DNA of 38,175 nt from CAIKZJ01 sp964626015 (GTDB lineage: Bacteria > Bacteroidota > Ignavibacteria > Tepidaquicellales > Tepidaquicellaceae), in assembly GCA_964626015.1 (NCBI GenBank), contig CAZVCC010000031.1:1-38175 (forward strand). Direction: 5' to 3'. Below are positions 1-9,454 of this stretch, one piece after another. The notes beneath the pieces are model-generated. The model saw only the letters and a program-made list of their open reading frames with translations, was not told the origin of the DNA and ran no database searches. Both the position numbers and the translations under genes were made by a program. Positions within the stretch are counted from its first letter, which is position 1, and every line of letters starts with the position of its first letter.

Positions 1-1
1 A

Positions 2-31
2 TATAAATATATGATATATCATATATTTATA
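2..31. repeat. 30-bp perfect AT-only-flanked palindrome at window edge
   Basis: Bases 2 to 31 are a perfect inverted repeat centred between 16 and 17, made almost entirely of A and T with one G/C pair (13 and 20). It lies at the extreme left end of the window and holds an in-frame TAA (4-6) just before the partial gene. A fold-back sequencing or assembly artefact at a contig end would look like this; a genuine cruciform or protein-binding site is also possible. Confidence 0.75.
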
Positions 32-501
32 GGGTTTTTAAGGATGAACTAATTACTCCACCCTATAACTTACACTTAAATAGTCCCTCGCAATGTGATG
101 ATGCGGGTTTACCTATTACAGCTCCTATAAGTATTTTATTTGATTATGATAGTATACCGAGAAATATTACTACACCTGATTTAGGAGCTTTTGAAAGAAT
201 TGCAACCGGAATAAATGAAAGCACAAATCATCCGCAAAATTACATTCTTGAACAGAACTACCCAAACCCATTTAATCCTGTTACAAATATTCGATTTAGT
301 ATTCCCCGAGCTGATAATGTTACATTAAAGATTTATAATATGCAGGGAAAAGAAATTGAATCATATTACGATAATTCCAGATTAAATGCGGGGACGTATA
401 CAGTATTCTTTGATGGGACAAAACTATCAAGCGGTGTCTATTTTTGCAAACTTGAATCCGCCAGATTTTTAATGGTTAAAAAAATGGTATTAATTAAATA
501 G
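7..501 (+). CDS. Partial T9SS-sorted surface protein (C-terminal part)
   Basis: This is the 3' end of a secreted protein gene whose start is not in the window. Reading frame 1 is open from base 7 to the TAG at 499-501, with an in-frame TAA at 4-6 inside a terminal palindrome. The translation includes a P-D-L-G-A-F-E segment, the counterpart of the D-I-G-A-Y-E that often closes right-handed beta-helix surface proteins. It is followed by a type IX sorting domain of about 80 residues (Q-N-Y-P-N-P-F-N-P, later L-S-S-G-V-Y-F) ending K-K-M-V-L-I-K. The product was therefore probably a parallel beta-helix protein exported through the T9SS and attached to the surface or released. No ATG, GTG or TTG makes a convincing start here. 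It leads a row of three similar cargo genes, 66 bp before the next. Confidence 0.8.
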   Translation: MYDISYIYRVFKDELITPPYNLHLNSPSQCDDAGLPITAPISILFDYDSIPRNITTPDLGAFERIATGINESTNHPQNYILEQNYPNPFNPVTNIRFSIPRADNVTLKIYNMQGKEIESYYDNSRLNAGTYTVFFDGTKLSSGVYFCKLESARFLMVKKMVLIK

Positions 502-567
502 GAATATCAATGATTTTAAAAATTACATTTTTTAATTCAAATAACTTATTAACTAAAAAAGGAAAAA

Positions 568-1461
568 ATGAAAAAGTTAAATTATCTCTTTGTTTTGCTG
601 TTTGCACTAACAGCTTTTGTTTCTGCCCAAACTCCGAGTTTTTACAATTACAGTGATACTAATGCCGGTAGTAACACATTCCCTCTCGGTACGGGAGCGG
701 GCAGGATGGTTCAATGGCTTGCAAGACCCGGAGATTTAAATCATCCGACGACAGCACCGAGCGGAAGTATCTTAAAAGTATACATTCTTACGGCTAAAAA
801 TTTCGGTCCGTTCAATTACACTCAGGTAAATCTATTACTTGGTCAGGCAACGATTAACGATTTACCCACAAGTGCTTTTTATACAGGAACGAGGGATACT
901 GTTTATAATAGAGCAACTGTATCTCTTTCCGGAACACCACTGACCTGGCTTGTATTCACTTTAGACCATCCGTTTGTATACGACAATACTAAAAGTTTAA
1001 TAATTCAACTTGAACACCGAGGAGCTTCCGGTTCGGCTTCATACATCCATGGCCACACATATCTTTCGGGGAAGAGGAGGACATACAGTAATACGGCAAA
1101 TCCGTTTGGTGTTCAGGGACAGGATGCTTATATTGTTAATTTTGGAGTAGATATAGCACCTAACGCAATTGATCCGAACGTAAATTTACAGACGCCCAAA
1201 GAATATAAACTTGAGCAAAACTTTCCAAATCCTTTTAATCCGACAACAAGTATTAATTATTCAATTCCGAAATCAGGATTGGTGACATTGAAGGTTTATA
1301 ACGTTTTTGGGCAAGAAGTTTCAACACTTGTAAATGAAGTGAAGAATAGCGGAAACTATTCGATTGATTTTAATGCCTCCAATCTTTCGAGCGGAGTATA
1401 TTATTACGAACTCACGAGCGGAAATTTCGTACAGACAAAAAGAATGATGTTAATTAAGTGA
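568..1461 (+). CDS. T9SS-sorted secreted protein, unknown N-terminal domain
   Basis: This encodes a 297-residue secreted protein. Residues 1-20 form a signal peptide (K-K near the start, hydrophobic core, cleavage after V-S-A). Residues 21 to about 200 form a beta-rich domain that I do not recognise, with many Thr, Ser, Gly and aromatic residues and no cysteine. From about residue 213 to the end lies a type IX secretion sorting domain with Q-N-F-P-N-P-F-N-P, V-Y-N-V-F-G-Q-E-V, L-S-S-G-V-Y-Y-Y and the terminal K-R-M-M-L-I-K. In this family the C-terminal domain targets the protein through the T9SS translocon and is normally removed on attachment. The gene sits 66 bp after a partial cargo gene and 67 bp before a third, so co-expression is possible. 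An A-rich G-G-A tract just upstream of the ATG may act as a weak ribosome binding site. Function is unknown. Confidence 0.85.
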   Translation: MKKLNYLFVLLFALTAFVSAQTPSFYNYSDTNAGSNTFPLGTGAGRMVQWLARPGDLNHPTTAPSGSILKVYILTAKNFGPFNYTQVNLLLGQATINDLPTSAFYTGTRDTVYNRATVSLSGTPLTWLVFTLDHPFVYDNTKSLIIQLEHRGASGSASYIHGHTYLSGKRRTYSNTANPFGVQGQDAYIVNFGVDIAPNAIDPNVNLQTPKEYKLEQNFPNPFNPTTSINYSIPKSGLVTLKVYNVFGQEVSTLVNEVKNSGNYSIDFNASNLSSGVYYYELTSGNFVQTKRMMLIK

Positions 1462-1528
1462 TATTTATGATTATTACAAAATTTAAACAAAATGTATTTT
1501 TATATAACTATTAAAACTTGAATAACAA

Positions 1529-4500
1529 ATGAAAACATTTTATTTATTCATAGTGGTTATAATGCTCTCCACAGTATTATTCTTACAAAGTGCTGAAGCG
1601 CAGCTGACAGGTATGAAAACAATAAAAGCAGCGGGGGGAGATTACTCAACGATAACGGCGGCAATTACCGACTTAAACACGAGCGGTGTTGGTGCCGGCG
1701 GTGTAACTTTTAATGTTGAAGCAGGATTTACTGAAAGTATAACTGCACCGCTGATAATAACCGCAACAGGAACACCTTCAAATTTAATTATTTTTCAAAA
1801 GGATAAATCTACATCAGGGGATAATCCTAAGATTACAAGAACAGATGCGGGAAGTAAAACAACTACAGGGCTTGGAGGCGATGGAGATGCAATATTGCAA
1901 ATTAACGGTACGGATTATATAACATTCAACGGTATTGATGTTCAATCTGGTCAATCCACGATAGAATACGGATATTACACGTATAAACCCAGCGGAACCG
2001 ATGGATGTCAAAACGTCATCATTAAGAACTGTACTATTACAATGATAAAGAGTACAGCAGCCAACGTAGTAATCGGTATACACATATCGAATGGACCTAC
2101 AGCATTAGCCGGTAGTACAAATGGTGGTGTAACGGTGACGGATTACAGCGGTAGAAATGAAAATATTGAAGTAAGTAATAACGTAATACAGAATGTAAAC
2201 CAGGGGGTTTATATCCAGGGATATAACCATACGGCTTCACCGTATGATTACTACGATCAGAACATAACTATTGGCAAGGAAGGAGCGGGCAATACTATAC
2301 AGAATTTTCAGTGGGCAAGTACTTCAGGATCTTGCTATGGTATATATTCATCTTTCTGTAACAATTTTAATGCATCTTATAATAATTTAAACAATACTGC
2401 GGGCGGTGGAGCGGCGGGTTCTAGCTTCTTTTATGCCATTTATTCGAGTTACACAAAAAACGCTACGATAACTTATAGCTATAATACATTTAGCTTTTCA
2501 ACGCTAGGATCAAGAGCTGGGTATGCTTTTGGAAACAATGCTGGTGATGCTACCAGTACTTTTTACGTACATCATAATATAATAGAAAATTGTGTCCACG
2601 GCAGCTCAGGGACGTTTAGTGCGTTTAATAACGGCGTTTCTAATGTAACATTGAATTTATACTCTAATATTGTTAGAAATAATACACTCAACGCAGGAGG
2701 ATCAGCTATGTTCACATTAGGTTCAGTTGACACTGCCTATGTTTATGATAATATTGTTGAAAATACAACTATTGCAGGCGGTACGAGCACTCATACTGCA
2801 TTTACTATTAGTGGAAGCGGCGTTGTAAATATGTATAATAACTCCATATCAGGTTATAATTCGACGGTGGCAGCCCGGGTTTATCCAATTAGTATAACCG
2901 GAGGAATAGATGTGAAAGTTTACAACAACTTAATCTATGATATTAATACTTTATATACGAGCTTAAAAATTGATGCTATTCGCGGTATTAGCATATCCTC
3001 AACAACAACTAATTCAAATATAGGTATATATTATAACACAATTAGTCTGAATGCATCGACGGGTGGTGCTGATTTCTTTACAAGTTGTGTTTATGATACT
3101 TCTTTTTCAACGTCAACTAGGGCTGCGCTTGATATGAGAAACAATATTCTTGTTAATACATCCACTCCGTCGGGAGCGGGTAAAACCATAGCATTTAGAA
3201 GGGGTGGTGCTGCTCTGGATAATTATTCTACTCTGTCGAATTATAATTTATTGTATGCGGGAACACCGGGTGCAAGTAATTTGATACATTACAACGGGAC
3301 AACTTCATATCAAACATTAGAAGAATTTAAAACGTTAGTAGGTCCAACGAGGGAAGTATATTCGGTAAGCGGATATCCGGGATTCACATCGTCGACAAAT
3401 TTGATTCCGGATGGTACAAATGCTAATAGCTGGACAGTATACAATAACGGAACGCATATAGAAGGAATTACAACAGATTATGCAGGCAATCCAAGACCTT
3501 TAACGGTTGCTTTAGGTACACCGGATATCGGAGCGTATGAATTTGGGCAACCGAGTGTACCACCGGCACCTATTTCGATAACACCGCCGGTAAGCGGTTC
3601 AAATATTGTTTTGGTTAATGGATTACGTATTCTTGATTTGAACTTTACTAATTTAGGCGGGATAACAAACCTGACAGTGAATAACTATCAAGGTGTTCCT
3701 CCTCCCGGAACGAGTGGAAAAGCGGGGGAAAAATTCATGAATGGATATTTTACTGTTACTCAAACAGGTGGAGCAGGTTATACATACGATATTACTTATA
3801 CATATTCTGAGTCACAACTTGGTACAGTGAGTGCTGAAGATAAGGTTAGACTTGCTAAATCGGACGACGATGGTGCTACATGGGTGCCTTATCTTACAGA
3901 AGGAACAGGACCCGGAGAGTATGAATTGAATACCACAGATAATACCATTAAAGTGTTTGGTTTAACGACATTCTCCACATTCACGATTACGGATAGTGAC
4001 AATCCGCTTCCGGTTAAGCTTGCATCATTCACATCATCTCTCAATGGAAGAGATGTAAGACTAACATGGAAAACAGAAAGCGAAATTAACAATTCCGGCT
4101 TTGATGTTGAAAGAAGCCTATCCGGAAATACACAATGGGTAAAAGCAGGATATGTAGCAGGTAAAGGAAATTCATCCCTAACAATAACGTATACTTTTGA
4201 AGACAAAAAGCTCAACAGCGGAAAGTACAACTACCGTCTAAAGCAGATTGATAACAACGGAAACTATGAATATCATGCTCTTTCAAACGTAGTCGAAGTC
4301 GGTATTCCAACAAAGTTTGACATTAGCCAGAACTATCCGAATCCGTTTAATCCTGTAACAAAGGTTGATTTCTCACTTCCGTTTGACAGTAAAGTGAGTA
4401 TCAAGCTCTATGATATAACAGGCAGAGAGGTTGTAACGCTTGTAAACGACGTAAGAACAGCAGGTTATTACACTGAACAATTTAATGTATCGAATTTATC

Positions 4501-4585
4501 GAGCGGAGCATACTTCTACAGGATAATCGCAAAGTCATCAGCTGGTGATTATAGTATGACAAAAAAGATGATGCTTGTCAGGTAA
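1529..4585 (+). CDS. Right-handed beta-helix surface protein with T9SS domain
   Basis: This encodes a 1018-residue surface protein. A signal peptide ends near residue 25 (S-A-E-A-Q). Residues 30-665 look like a parallel beta-helix: the opening (A-G-G-D-Y-S-T-I-T-A-A-I) is the usual entry to such folds, and N-N-x-I and Y-N-N motifs recur through the segment. The helix closes with D-I-G-A-Y-E-F near residue 668. A beta-sandwich linker follows (about 690-910), including L-P-V-K-L-A-S-F and L-T-W-K-T-E-S-E-I-N-N-S-G-F, a module often found before the sorting domain in this group. The type IX sorting domain begins near residue 928 (Q-N-Y-P-N-P-F-N-P) and ends K-K-M-M-L-V-R. Beta-helix proteins of this kind are commonly adhesins or polysaccharide-binding or -cleaving proteins; no catalytic residues could be assigned. 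A terminator follows about 50 bp downstream. Confidence 0.88.
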   Translation: MKTFYLFIVVIMLSTVLFLQSAEAQLTGMKTIKAAGGDYSTITAAITDLNTSGVGAGGVTFNVEAGFTESITAPLIITATGTPSNLIIFQKDKSTSGDNPKITRTDAGSKTTTGLGGDGDAILQINGTDYITFNGIDVQSGQSTIEYGYYTYKPSGTDGCQNVIIKNCTITMIKSTAANVVIGIHISNGPTALAGSTNGGVTVTDYSGRNENIEVSNNVIQNVNQGVYIQGYNHTASPYDYYDQNITIGKEGAGNTIQNFQWASTSGSCYGIYSSFCNNFNASYNNLNNTAGGGAAGSSFFYAIYSSYTKNATITYSYNTFSFSTLGSRAGYAFGNNAGDATSTFYVHHNIIENCVHGSSGTFSAFNNGVSNVTLNLYSNIVRNNTLNAGGSAMFTLGSVDTAYVYDNIVENTTIAGGTSTHTAFTISGSGVVNMYNNSISGYNSTVAARVYPISITGGIDVKVYNNLIYDINTLYTSLKIDAIRGISISSTTTNSNIGIYYNTISLNASTGGADFFTSCVYDTSFSTSTRAALDMRNNILVNTSTPSGAGKTIAFRRGGAALDNYSTLSNYNLLYAGTPGASNLIHYNGTTSYQTLEEFKTLVGPTREVYSVSGYPGFTSSTNLIPDGTNANSWTVYNNGTHIEGITTDYAGNPRPLTVALGTPDIGAYEFGQPSVPPAPISITPPVSGSNIVLVNGLRILDLNFTNLGGITNLTVNNYQGVPPPGTSGKAGEKFMNGYFTVTQTGGAGYTYDITYTYSESQLGTVSAEDKVRLAKSDDDGATWVPYLTEGTGPGEYELNTTDNTIKVFGLTTFSTFTITDSDNPLPVKLASFTSSLNGRDVRLTWKTESEINNSGFDVERSLSGNTQWVKAGYVAGKGNSSLTITYTFEDKKLNSGKYNYRLKQIDNNGNYEYHALSNVVEVGIPTKFDISQNYPNPFNPVTKVDFSLPFDSKVSIKLYDITGREVVTLVNDVRTAGYYTEQFNVSNLSSGAYFYRIIAKSSAGDYSMTKKMMLVR

Positions 4586-4634
4586 ACCGTAAACAGAAAA
4601 AAGTGGAAAGCAGAGAGAGCGAAATAGACAGGAG

Positions 4635-4660
4635 GGCGGACGAAAGTCCGCCTTTTTGTT
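4635..4660 (+). terminator. Intrinsic terminator after the T9SS cargo cluster
   Basis: A perfect 7-bp GC-rich stem (GGCGGAC at 4635-4641, GTCCGCC at 4646-4652) encloses a GAAA tetraloop and is followed directly by five T residues (4653-4657). This is a textbook factor-independent terminator on the plus strand, 49 bp after the beta-helix gene stop. Confidence 0.92.
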
Positions 4661-4774
4661 ATATTTAACATTGATTTCACTTCAGTTAAGTGATGATATT
4701 CTATTTATTTTATCATGCAGCCATTTTATAAGCACGATTCTTATTGAGTCCGGCTATTTTCAATTATAAAAATA

Positions 4775-5407
4775 ATGTTTAACAATATATATAAAGCGAC
4801 TCCTATTGGTTTAGCAGGTATAATTTCTGTATATTTATTATTATGCTTTTCGAACGAAAGTCAATGCAGTTTTTTTAAAGCAACTGAATCCTTTAATTCT
4901 TATTACTCAAGCAGTATCTTTGAATTTCTAATCACGATTCCAGATTATGACGAGCAGGAAAGAATTGAATCAATCACCGGGCTGAATTTCATTATGTATA
5001 TATTTTATTTGCTAATGATTGTTATTAACATTTCGTTTATCTGGATTGTAAAACAAGATGAGAGTGTGTTGAAAATAATAATATACGGACTTTATACAAG
5101 TGTTCCCCTTTTAATATTTATAAACATAATACTCCTGGCAAATCACAACACATGGAGTATAAATCATGTTTTTAATATTGTTATAAAAGGTGTTGGGATA
5201 AGTTTACTGTTATCACTTATTTCTGTTTGTATATACTCTGTTAAAAATGTATTTAGAATTCTTAAAGAAGAAAGAACACCCATTTTAGCTTTGATCAAAA
5301 ATAAAATACTATCGCCTAATATAAGTTTTTCAATTTTCTTATCGAGAGTTTGGATAATAATAACACTTTTAATATCTGTGTTTTTTATAGGATTGTTTTG
5401 GATTTAA
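4775..5407 (+). CDS. Small multi-pass membrane protein, unknown function
   Basis: This encodes a 210-residue protein that I do not recognise. It shows about five hydrophobic segments long enough to span the membrane, near residues 10-27, 71-92, 100-121, 136-157 and 189-209. Between the first and second lies a polar loop with two cysteines close to the membrane (Cys24 and Cys31) and an acidic stretch (D-Y-D-E-Q-E). Basic residues (K-E-E-R near 164-167 and K-N-K near 175-177) precede the last helix, consistent with a cytoplasmic loop. It stands alone, with a terminator upstream and a convergent gene downstream, so it probably has its own promoter in 4661-4774. There is no sign of transporter, kinase or sensor motifs. 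The open frame, length and membrane pattern support a real gene. Confidence 0.7.
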   Translation: MFNNIYKATPIGLAGIISVYLLLCFSNESQCSFFKATESFNSYYSSSIFEFLITIPDYDEQERIESITGLNFIMYIFYLLMIVINISFIWIVKQDESVLKIIIYGLYTSVPLLIFINIILLANHNTWSINHVFNIVIKGVGISLLLSLISVCIYSVKNVFRILKEERTPILALIKNKILSPNISFSIFLSRVWIIITLLISVFFIGLFWI

Positions 5408-5578
5408 ATTTTCAATTTAAATCGAAATAAGTTCATTACAGCTAATTGCACAATAAATGATTATACACGCTGTTAAAATTCAAAGATGAGGTTACTCACC
5501 AATGAAGAAAATATTTTATATGTATAAAGTCTTGAACAGGTGTTTTCTCAGTATTTTCAATTTAGAAAAACATTCTCT

Positions 5579-6781
5579 CTAATTCACAAAAAACACGTCT
5601 TCAAGTTTTTCTATCTTAAGGAGTGTTGACATCATGAAATCCATGGATGAATCGGGTTTTAATAAATCACTTAGTATAATATACTGAGCCGATTCGAGAG
5701 CATCCTGTACAATCTCCTGTATATGGTCGTTGAAAGGTTTCCATGTCGATTGCATAGCATAACCTTTTATTCCCCACATCAGGTTTTTCTTTATGTTTCT
5801 TATCCTTGCGTCAACAGAGAGAGAGCCTTTACCGTGAGAATTATCCGACAGGTCAACACCTTTTATTTCGTATATTCTGTGGTCGTCATTTTGTAAAGTT
5901 GAATGAGCAATCCCTTCGAGATAAAGGTTTATGTAGCATTCCCATTTTATACCTTCAAAGTCGTGTTCTTCTACATCAGCCTCAGCAAGAAGCTCAATCA
6001 TCTTTTGCACATAGACTATAAGTTCAGCAGGCTTTTGTATTTCTATTGATTCAAGCTCGACAAGTATATTCTTTCTTGTTAGAGCCTTATCCTCATCAAG
6101 CAGTTTTTCTCTTATGTATGATATTAAAAGGTCATAATGGTTTGTAAGGATCTTTACGCCTTGCTGAAGATCTGCGGGTATATACTCTTCTATAAACTTG
6201 TTGTAAACTTCCGCATCAATTCCTTCTCCCGATTTCAAGTTTGTTAATGTAAGCAGGTCTTCAATTGAGTCATGCAAGACAGCGGTGGAGCTGTAGTTGT
6301 ATTTACCTGTATCATTCATCTTAAGCTGAAACACGCATGCACCAACGCGGTTCAGATGAGAAGCAGCGCTTATTTCACATTTTCTTCTAAGGTTTTTTTC
6401 AGCGTATAGGGTTATTATATTTTTGACGTAAGCTGAATATTCACCGTAAAACGTTTCAAGGAGTTTCAAGTCTGGTAGTTTGTTAAGCAGTATTGCTGAG
6501 TGTATCTTCTGATAGTTAGAGTCGTTTTCAGTTTCTCTTCTTGCGAGTGTTATTTCCGCAGGAGCGTTTATGTCGGTTTTTCTTTTTATTCTGTTGAAAA
6601 AATTCCCCGACACAAGAAATTCTTTTATTAACGAATGAATCGCCCTTGATTTCTTTACGCCGTAAAGTGAATCGAGCAGGTTCATGCTTGGACATTTACC
6701 GTCGAGAATGTCATCAAGGACGGTGTTCGCTTTATCGAAATTTCTGTTCAGTTTTATAAGTTCAAAATCGGAATTAATCAT
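5579..6781 (-). CDS. HDxxED phosphohydrolase, divergent (p)ppGpp hydrolase-like
   Basis: This encodes a 400-residue cytoplasmic protein without a signal peptide. It carries the metal-binding signature of the RelA/SpoT/Mesh1 hydrolase group: His142 in S-H-L-N-R-V-G, His170-Asp171 in V-L-H-D-S-I-E-D (the HDxxED motif, with Glu174), and Asp310/Asn314 in V-D-L-S-D-N, matching the D-x-x-x-N of A-D-R-L-H-N in Rel enzymes. In that family these residues bind Mn2+ and cleave the 3'-pyrophosphate of (p)ppGpp. The distance from Asp171 to Asp310 is about 140 residues, roughly twice that in Rel, so there is an insertion. No synthetase, TGS or ACT domain is seen. About 130 N-terminal residues of helical, charged sequence precede the HD core and have no assigned role. 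It is transcribed divergently from the BNR-repeat gene (70-bp gap). Alarmone hydrolysis is an inference; another nucleotide substrate is possible. Confidence 0.65.
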   Translation of the reverse strand: MINSDFELIKLNRNFDKANTVLDDILDGKCPSMNLLDSLYGVKKSRAIHSLIKEFLVSGNFFNRIKRKTDINAPAEITLARRETENDSNYQKIHSAILLNKLPDLKLLETFYGEYSAYVKNIITLYAEKNLRRKCEISAASHLNRVGACVFQLKMNDTGKYNYSSTAVLHDSIEDLLTLTNLKSGEGIDAEVYNKFIEEYIPADLQQGVKILTNHYDLLISYIREKLLDEDKALTRKNILVELESIEIQKPAELIVYVQKMIELLAEADVEEHDFEGIKWECYINLYLEGIAHSTLQNDDHRIYEIKGVDLSDNSHGKGSLSVDARIRNIKKNLMWGIKGYAMQSTWKPFNDHIQEIVQDALESAQYIILSDLLKPDSSMDFMMSTLLKIEKLEDVFFVN

Positions 6782-6851
6782 AACTTTAATTATTCATAGA
6801 TGTTATATATTTTACAGATAAATATCAATTTTAAAATTAAGCTACAAAACA

Positions 6852-9302
6852 ATGAAAAAGTATTTTGTTCTTTTACTGTTTTTTATTATACCTGTGGTTA
6901 TTACAGCACAGGATCTTAATATTCCAAACAATGTATACGATAAGGCGGACGACTACACAAAGTCAAGAAAGGCTTTTAACCGTGAAAGGTGGTTTTTCGA
7001 GCAGAGAATGTATCCTGATAATTTTATTCCAGACGGTGCTTATCAGAAAGCTTTTGATGAGAAAATGAAGCTGAGGAGAGAGAGCGGAGTTTTCTATCCC
7101 ACTGTAAACTGGACTAATCTAGGACCTACACCCGGATATTATTTTAATTATGGAAATATTTCATCAAGAATAGTTACTGTTAAGTTTGACCCGTCAAACC
7201 CGAACACCATTTATGTCGGTGCGGCTTACGGCGGAATCTGGAAGTCAACAGACGGCGGACTAAACTGGGTTTCAAAATCGGATTTTGAAGTATCACTTTC
7301 ATCCGGTGCACTTGCGATTGACCCGAACAACACAAATATTATTTACTACGGCACTGGAGAAGCTACATACAGCGGAGCTTCGTACTACGGAAGAGGACTG
7401 CTAAAGTCGACAAACGGCGGAGAAAGCTGGACTAACATTACTGCGGGTTTACCTTTTAGTTCATATTTTTCGCGGCTTGTTATTAAACCGGGAAATTCGA
7501 ATACTTTGTTTGCAGCACTCGGTACATCGGGTTTGCATGTCAGTACTGATGCAGGTATAACTTGGTCTGTAGTCGTGAGCGGAAGATGCGATGATATAGT
7601 CTTCTCTCCGGACGGAACAAAAGCTTATATAGTCGGTTCGGGAACATCATACAAGATGTCAACGGACGGCGGTGCTAATTTTAATACTGTTACATTTACA
7701 CCAGGTATGGGAACGAGAAATCATATAGCAATCTGCAAATCTTTTCCGAATGTCCTTTATATCTCTAAATATTCAGGTTCATCAATTACTGTTTACAAGT
7801 CAACAGACGGCGGGTTGAATTATTCGCAGATATCAGTGGGAACAGATTTCAGCGGTTCACAAGCATGGTACGATTTTTATATGCACGTAAATCCTTTTAA
7901 TCCGAATATAGCTTACGTCGGCTCGATAGATATCTGGAGAACTACAAACGGCAACACTTTTATAAACAATACAAACGGATATTCAGGCGGGAACGTTCAT
8001 GTTGATCAGCACAACATGGATTTCCATCCAACAGATTCAAATGTGTGTATTTCAGTAAACGACGGCGGTATATGGTATTCATCAAATAAAGGTGATTCAT
8101 GGATGAACAGAAATGCCGGATTAACTTTGACACAGTTCTACAGAATGACCTCTGATCCGTCAAACGCGAATCATCTAGCAGGCGGAACTCAAGACAACGG
8201 TACGCAAAGAACGAAAGGCACTGCAAACTGGATTGCTGCTTTCGGCGGAGACGGTGGAGAAGTATGTTTCCATCCGTTGAATTCAAATTACGTGCTTGGC
8301 GAGACTCAGAATAACGGCGTAAGAAGGTCAGTTAATAACGGGGAATCCTGGTCAAGTGCAACAACCGGTCTTACGGGTTCAGGTGCCTGGGTAGGACCTA
8401 TTATTGCGCACCCGGATTCAGTATCAATATTTTATACTGCAAGAGGGCAGGTGTTTAAATCAACGAATATGGGATCATCATGGGTTGCGATATCCTCAGG
8501 AACATCAGGAACCATACGTGAGATGGCAATAAGCAAATCTGATTCGAAAGTTATGTATGCTACATCGGGTAGTTCTGTGTACAAATCAAACAATAGAGGA
8601 TATACATTCGTATTATCGAATTCAGGTTTACCTAATAAGACCATAACGAGTATTTATATTCATCCTGATTCCTCTGATGTTGCTCTCGTAACGATGTCTG
8701 GTTTCGGGGGTAATAAGATTCACAAAACAACAAACGGCGGGGCGAACTGGTTCAGCATTTACGGAAATCTTCCTGATTCTCCGATAAACGATGGTATGTT
8801 CTATTATCCGAATTTTGCAACAAACATTATTCTTGCAGCAACGGATGTTGGAGTCTTTATGACGACCAATAATGGAACGAACTGGACTGAACTCGCGGAC
8901 GGTCTTCCTAACACGGTGGCGATGCATATGGATTATAATTCAGCTTCGGGTAAGCTAAGGCTCGGGACTCATGGCCGCGGTACATGGGAGCTAAACGGTT
9001 CACTGCTTGGCATTACTAACTATAATTCCGAACTTCCTGATAAATATTATTTAAGCCAGAACTATCCGAATCCTTTTAATCCATCAACAAAGATTTCCTT
9101 TGGAATTGTCAAATATGGGTTTGCAACTCTGAAGGTCTATAATACTCTCGGACGGGAGGTTGCAGTACTCGTAAACAAAAATCTTTCACCGGGTACTTAT
9201 GAAGCATCATTCCGTGGCGACAATTTGACCAGTGGAATCTATTTCTATAAACTAGTATCAAACGATTTTTCAGAAACGAAACGTATGATGCTGATTAAAT
9301 AA
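6852..9302 (+). CDS. BNR/sortilin-type beta-propeller protein with T9SS domain
   Basis: This encodes an 816-residue secreted protein. A signal peptide ends around residue 19 (V-I-T-A-Q). Residues 20-80 are charged and helical, with several aromatic residues. From about 90 to 720 there are many Asp-box/BNR repeats (S-T-D-G-G-x-N-W, S-T-N-G-G-E-S-W, T-N-N-G-T-N-W), as in sialidases, sortilin and xyloglucanases, which suggests one or two beta-propellers. The closing G-T-H-G-R-G-T-W motif is a common last blade in this family. The type IX sorting domain runs from about 735 to 816 (Q-N-Y-P-N-P-F-N-P, ending K-R-M-M-L-I-K). Catalytic residues of known glycosidases are not evident, so binding or adhesion is as likely as hydrolysis. 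A shared terminator lies about 125 bp downstream. Codon use resembles the other cargo genes. Confidence 0.88.
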   Translation: MKKYFVLLLFFIIPVVITAQDLNIPNNVYDKADDYTKSRKAFNRERWFFEQRMYPDNFIPDGAYQKAFDEKMKLRRESGVFYPTVNWTNLGPTPGYYFNYGNISSRIVTVKFDPSNPNTIYVGAAYGGIWKSTDGGLNWVSKSDFEVSLSSGALAIDPNNTNIIYYGTGEATYSGASYYGRGLLKSTNGGESWTNITAGLPFSSYFSRLVIKPGNSNTLFAALGTSGLHVSTDAGITWSVVVSGRCDDIVFSPDGTKAYIVGSGTSYKMSTDGGANFNTVTFTPGMGTRNHIAICKSFPNVLYISKYSGSSITVYKSTDGGLNYSQISVGTDFSGSQAWYDFYMHVNPFNPNIAYVGSIDIWRTTNGNTFINNTNGYSGGNVHVDQHNMDFHPTDSNVCISVNDGGIWYSSNKGDSWMNRNAGLTLTQFYRMTSDPSNANHLAGGTQDNGTQRTKGTANWIAAFGGDGGEVCFHPLNSNYVLGETQNNGVRRSVNNGESWSSATTGLTGSGAWVGPIIAHPDSVSIFYTARGQVFKSTNMGSSWVAISSGTSGTIREMAISKSDSKVMYATSGSSVYKSNNRGYTFVLSNSGLPNKTITSIYIHPDSSDVALVTMSGFGGNKIHKTTNGGANWFSIYGNLPDSPINDGMFYYPNFATNIILAATDVGVFMTTNNGTNWTELADGLPNTVAMHMDYNSASGKLRLGTHGRGTWELNGSLLGITNYNSELPDKYYLSQNYPNPFNPSTKISFGIVKYGFATLKVYNTLGREVAVLVNKNLSPGTYEASFRGDNLTSGIYFYKLVSNDFSETKRMMLIK

Positions 9303-9426
9303 CACGGTGTAGGAAGAGCTGCAAGCAACGAAAAATAAACAGTATAGATTATATAGTTTCATTTTGTAAAAGATTTTTTTTATTGCAACATTTTACGATA
9401 AGCAGAATGAATCTTTTGATAAAAAC

Positions 9427-9454
9427 AAAAAGCCCGCACAAACGGGCTTTTGTT
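9427..9454. terminator. Bidirectional intrinsic terminator between convergent genes
   Basis: The stem AGCCCG (9431-9436) pairs with CGGGCT (9443-9448) around the loop CACAAA. It is flanked by an A-run on the left and a T-rich run on the right, so it can stop transcription from both the plus-strand BNR gene and the minus-strand barrel gene. The barrel gene's stop codon is at 9455-9457, directly beside it. Confidence 0.9.
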
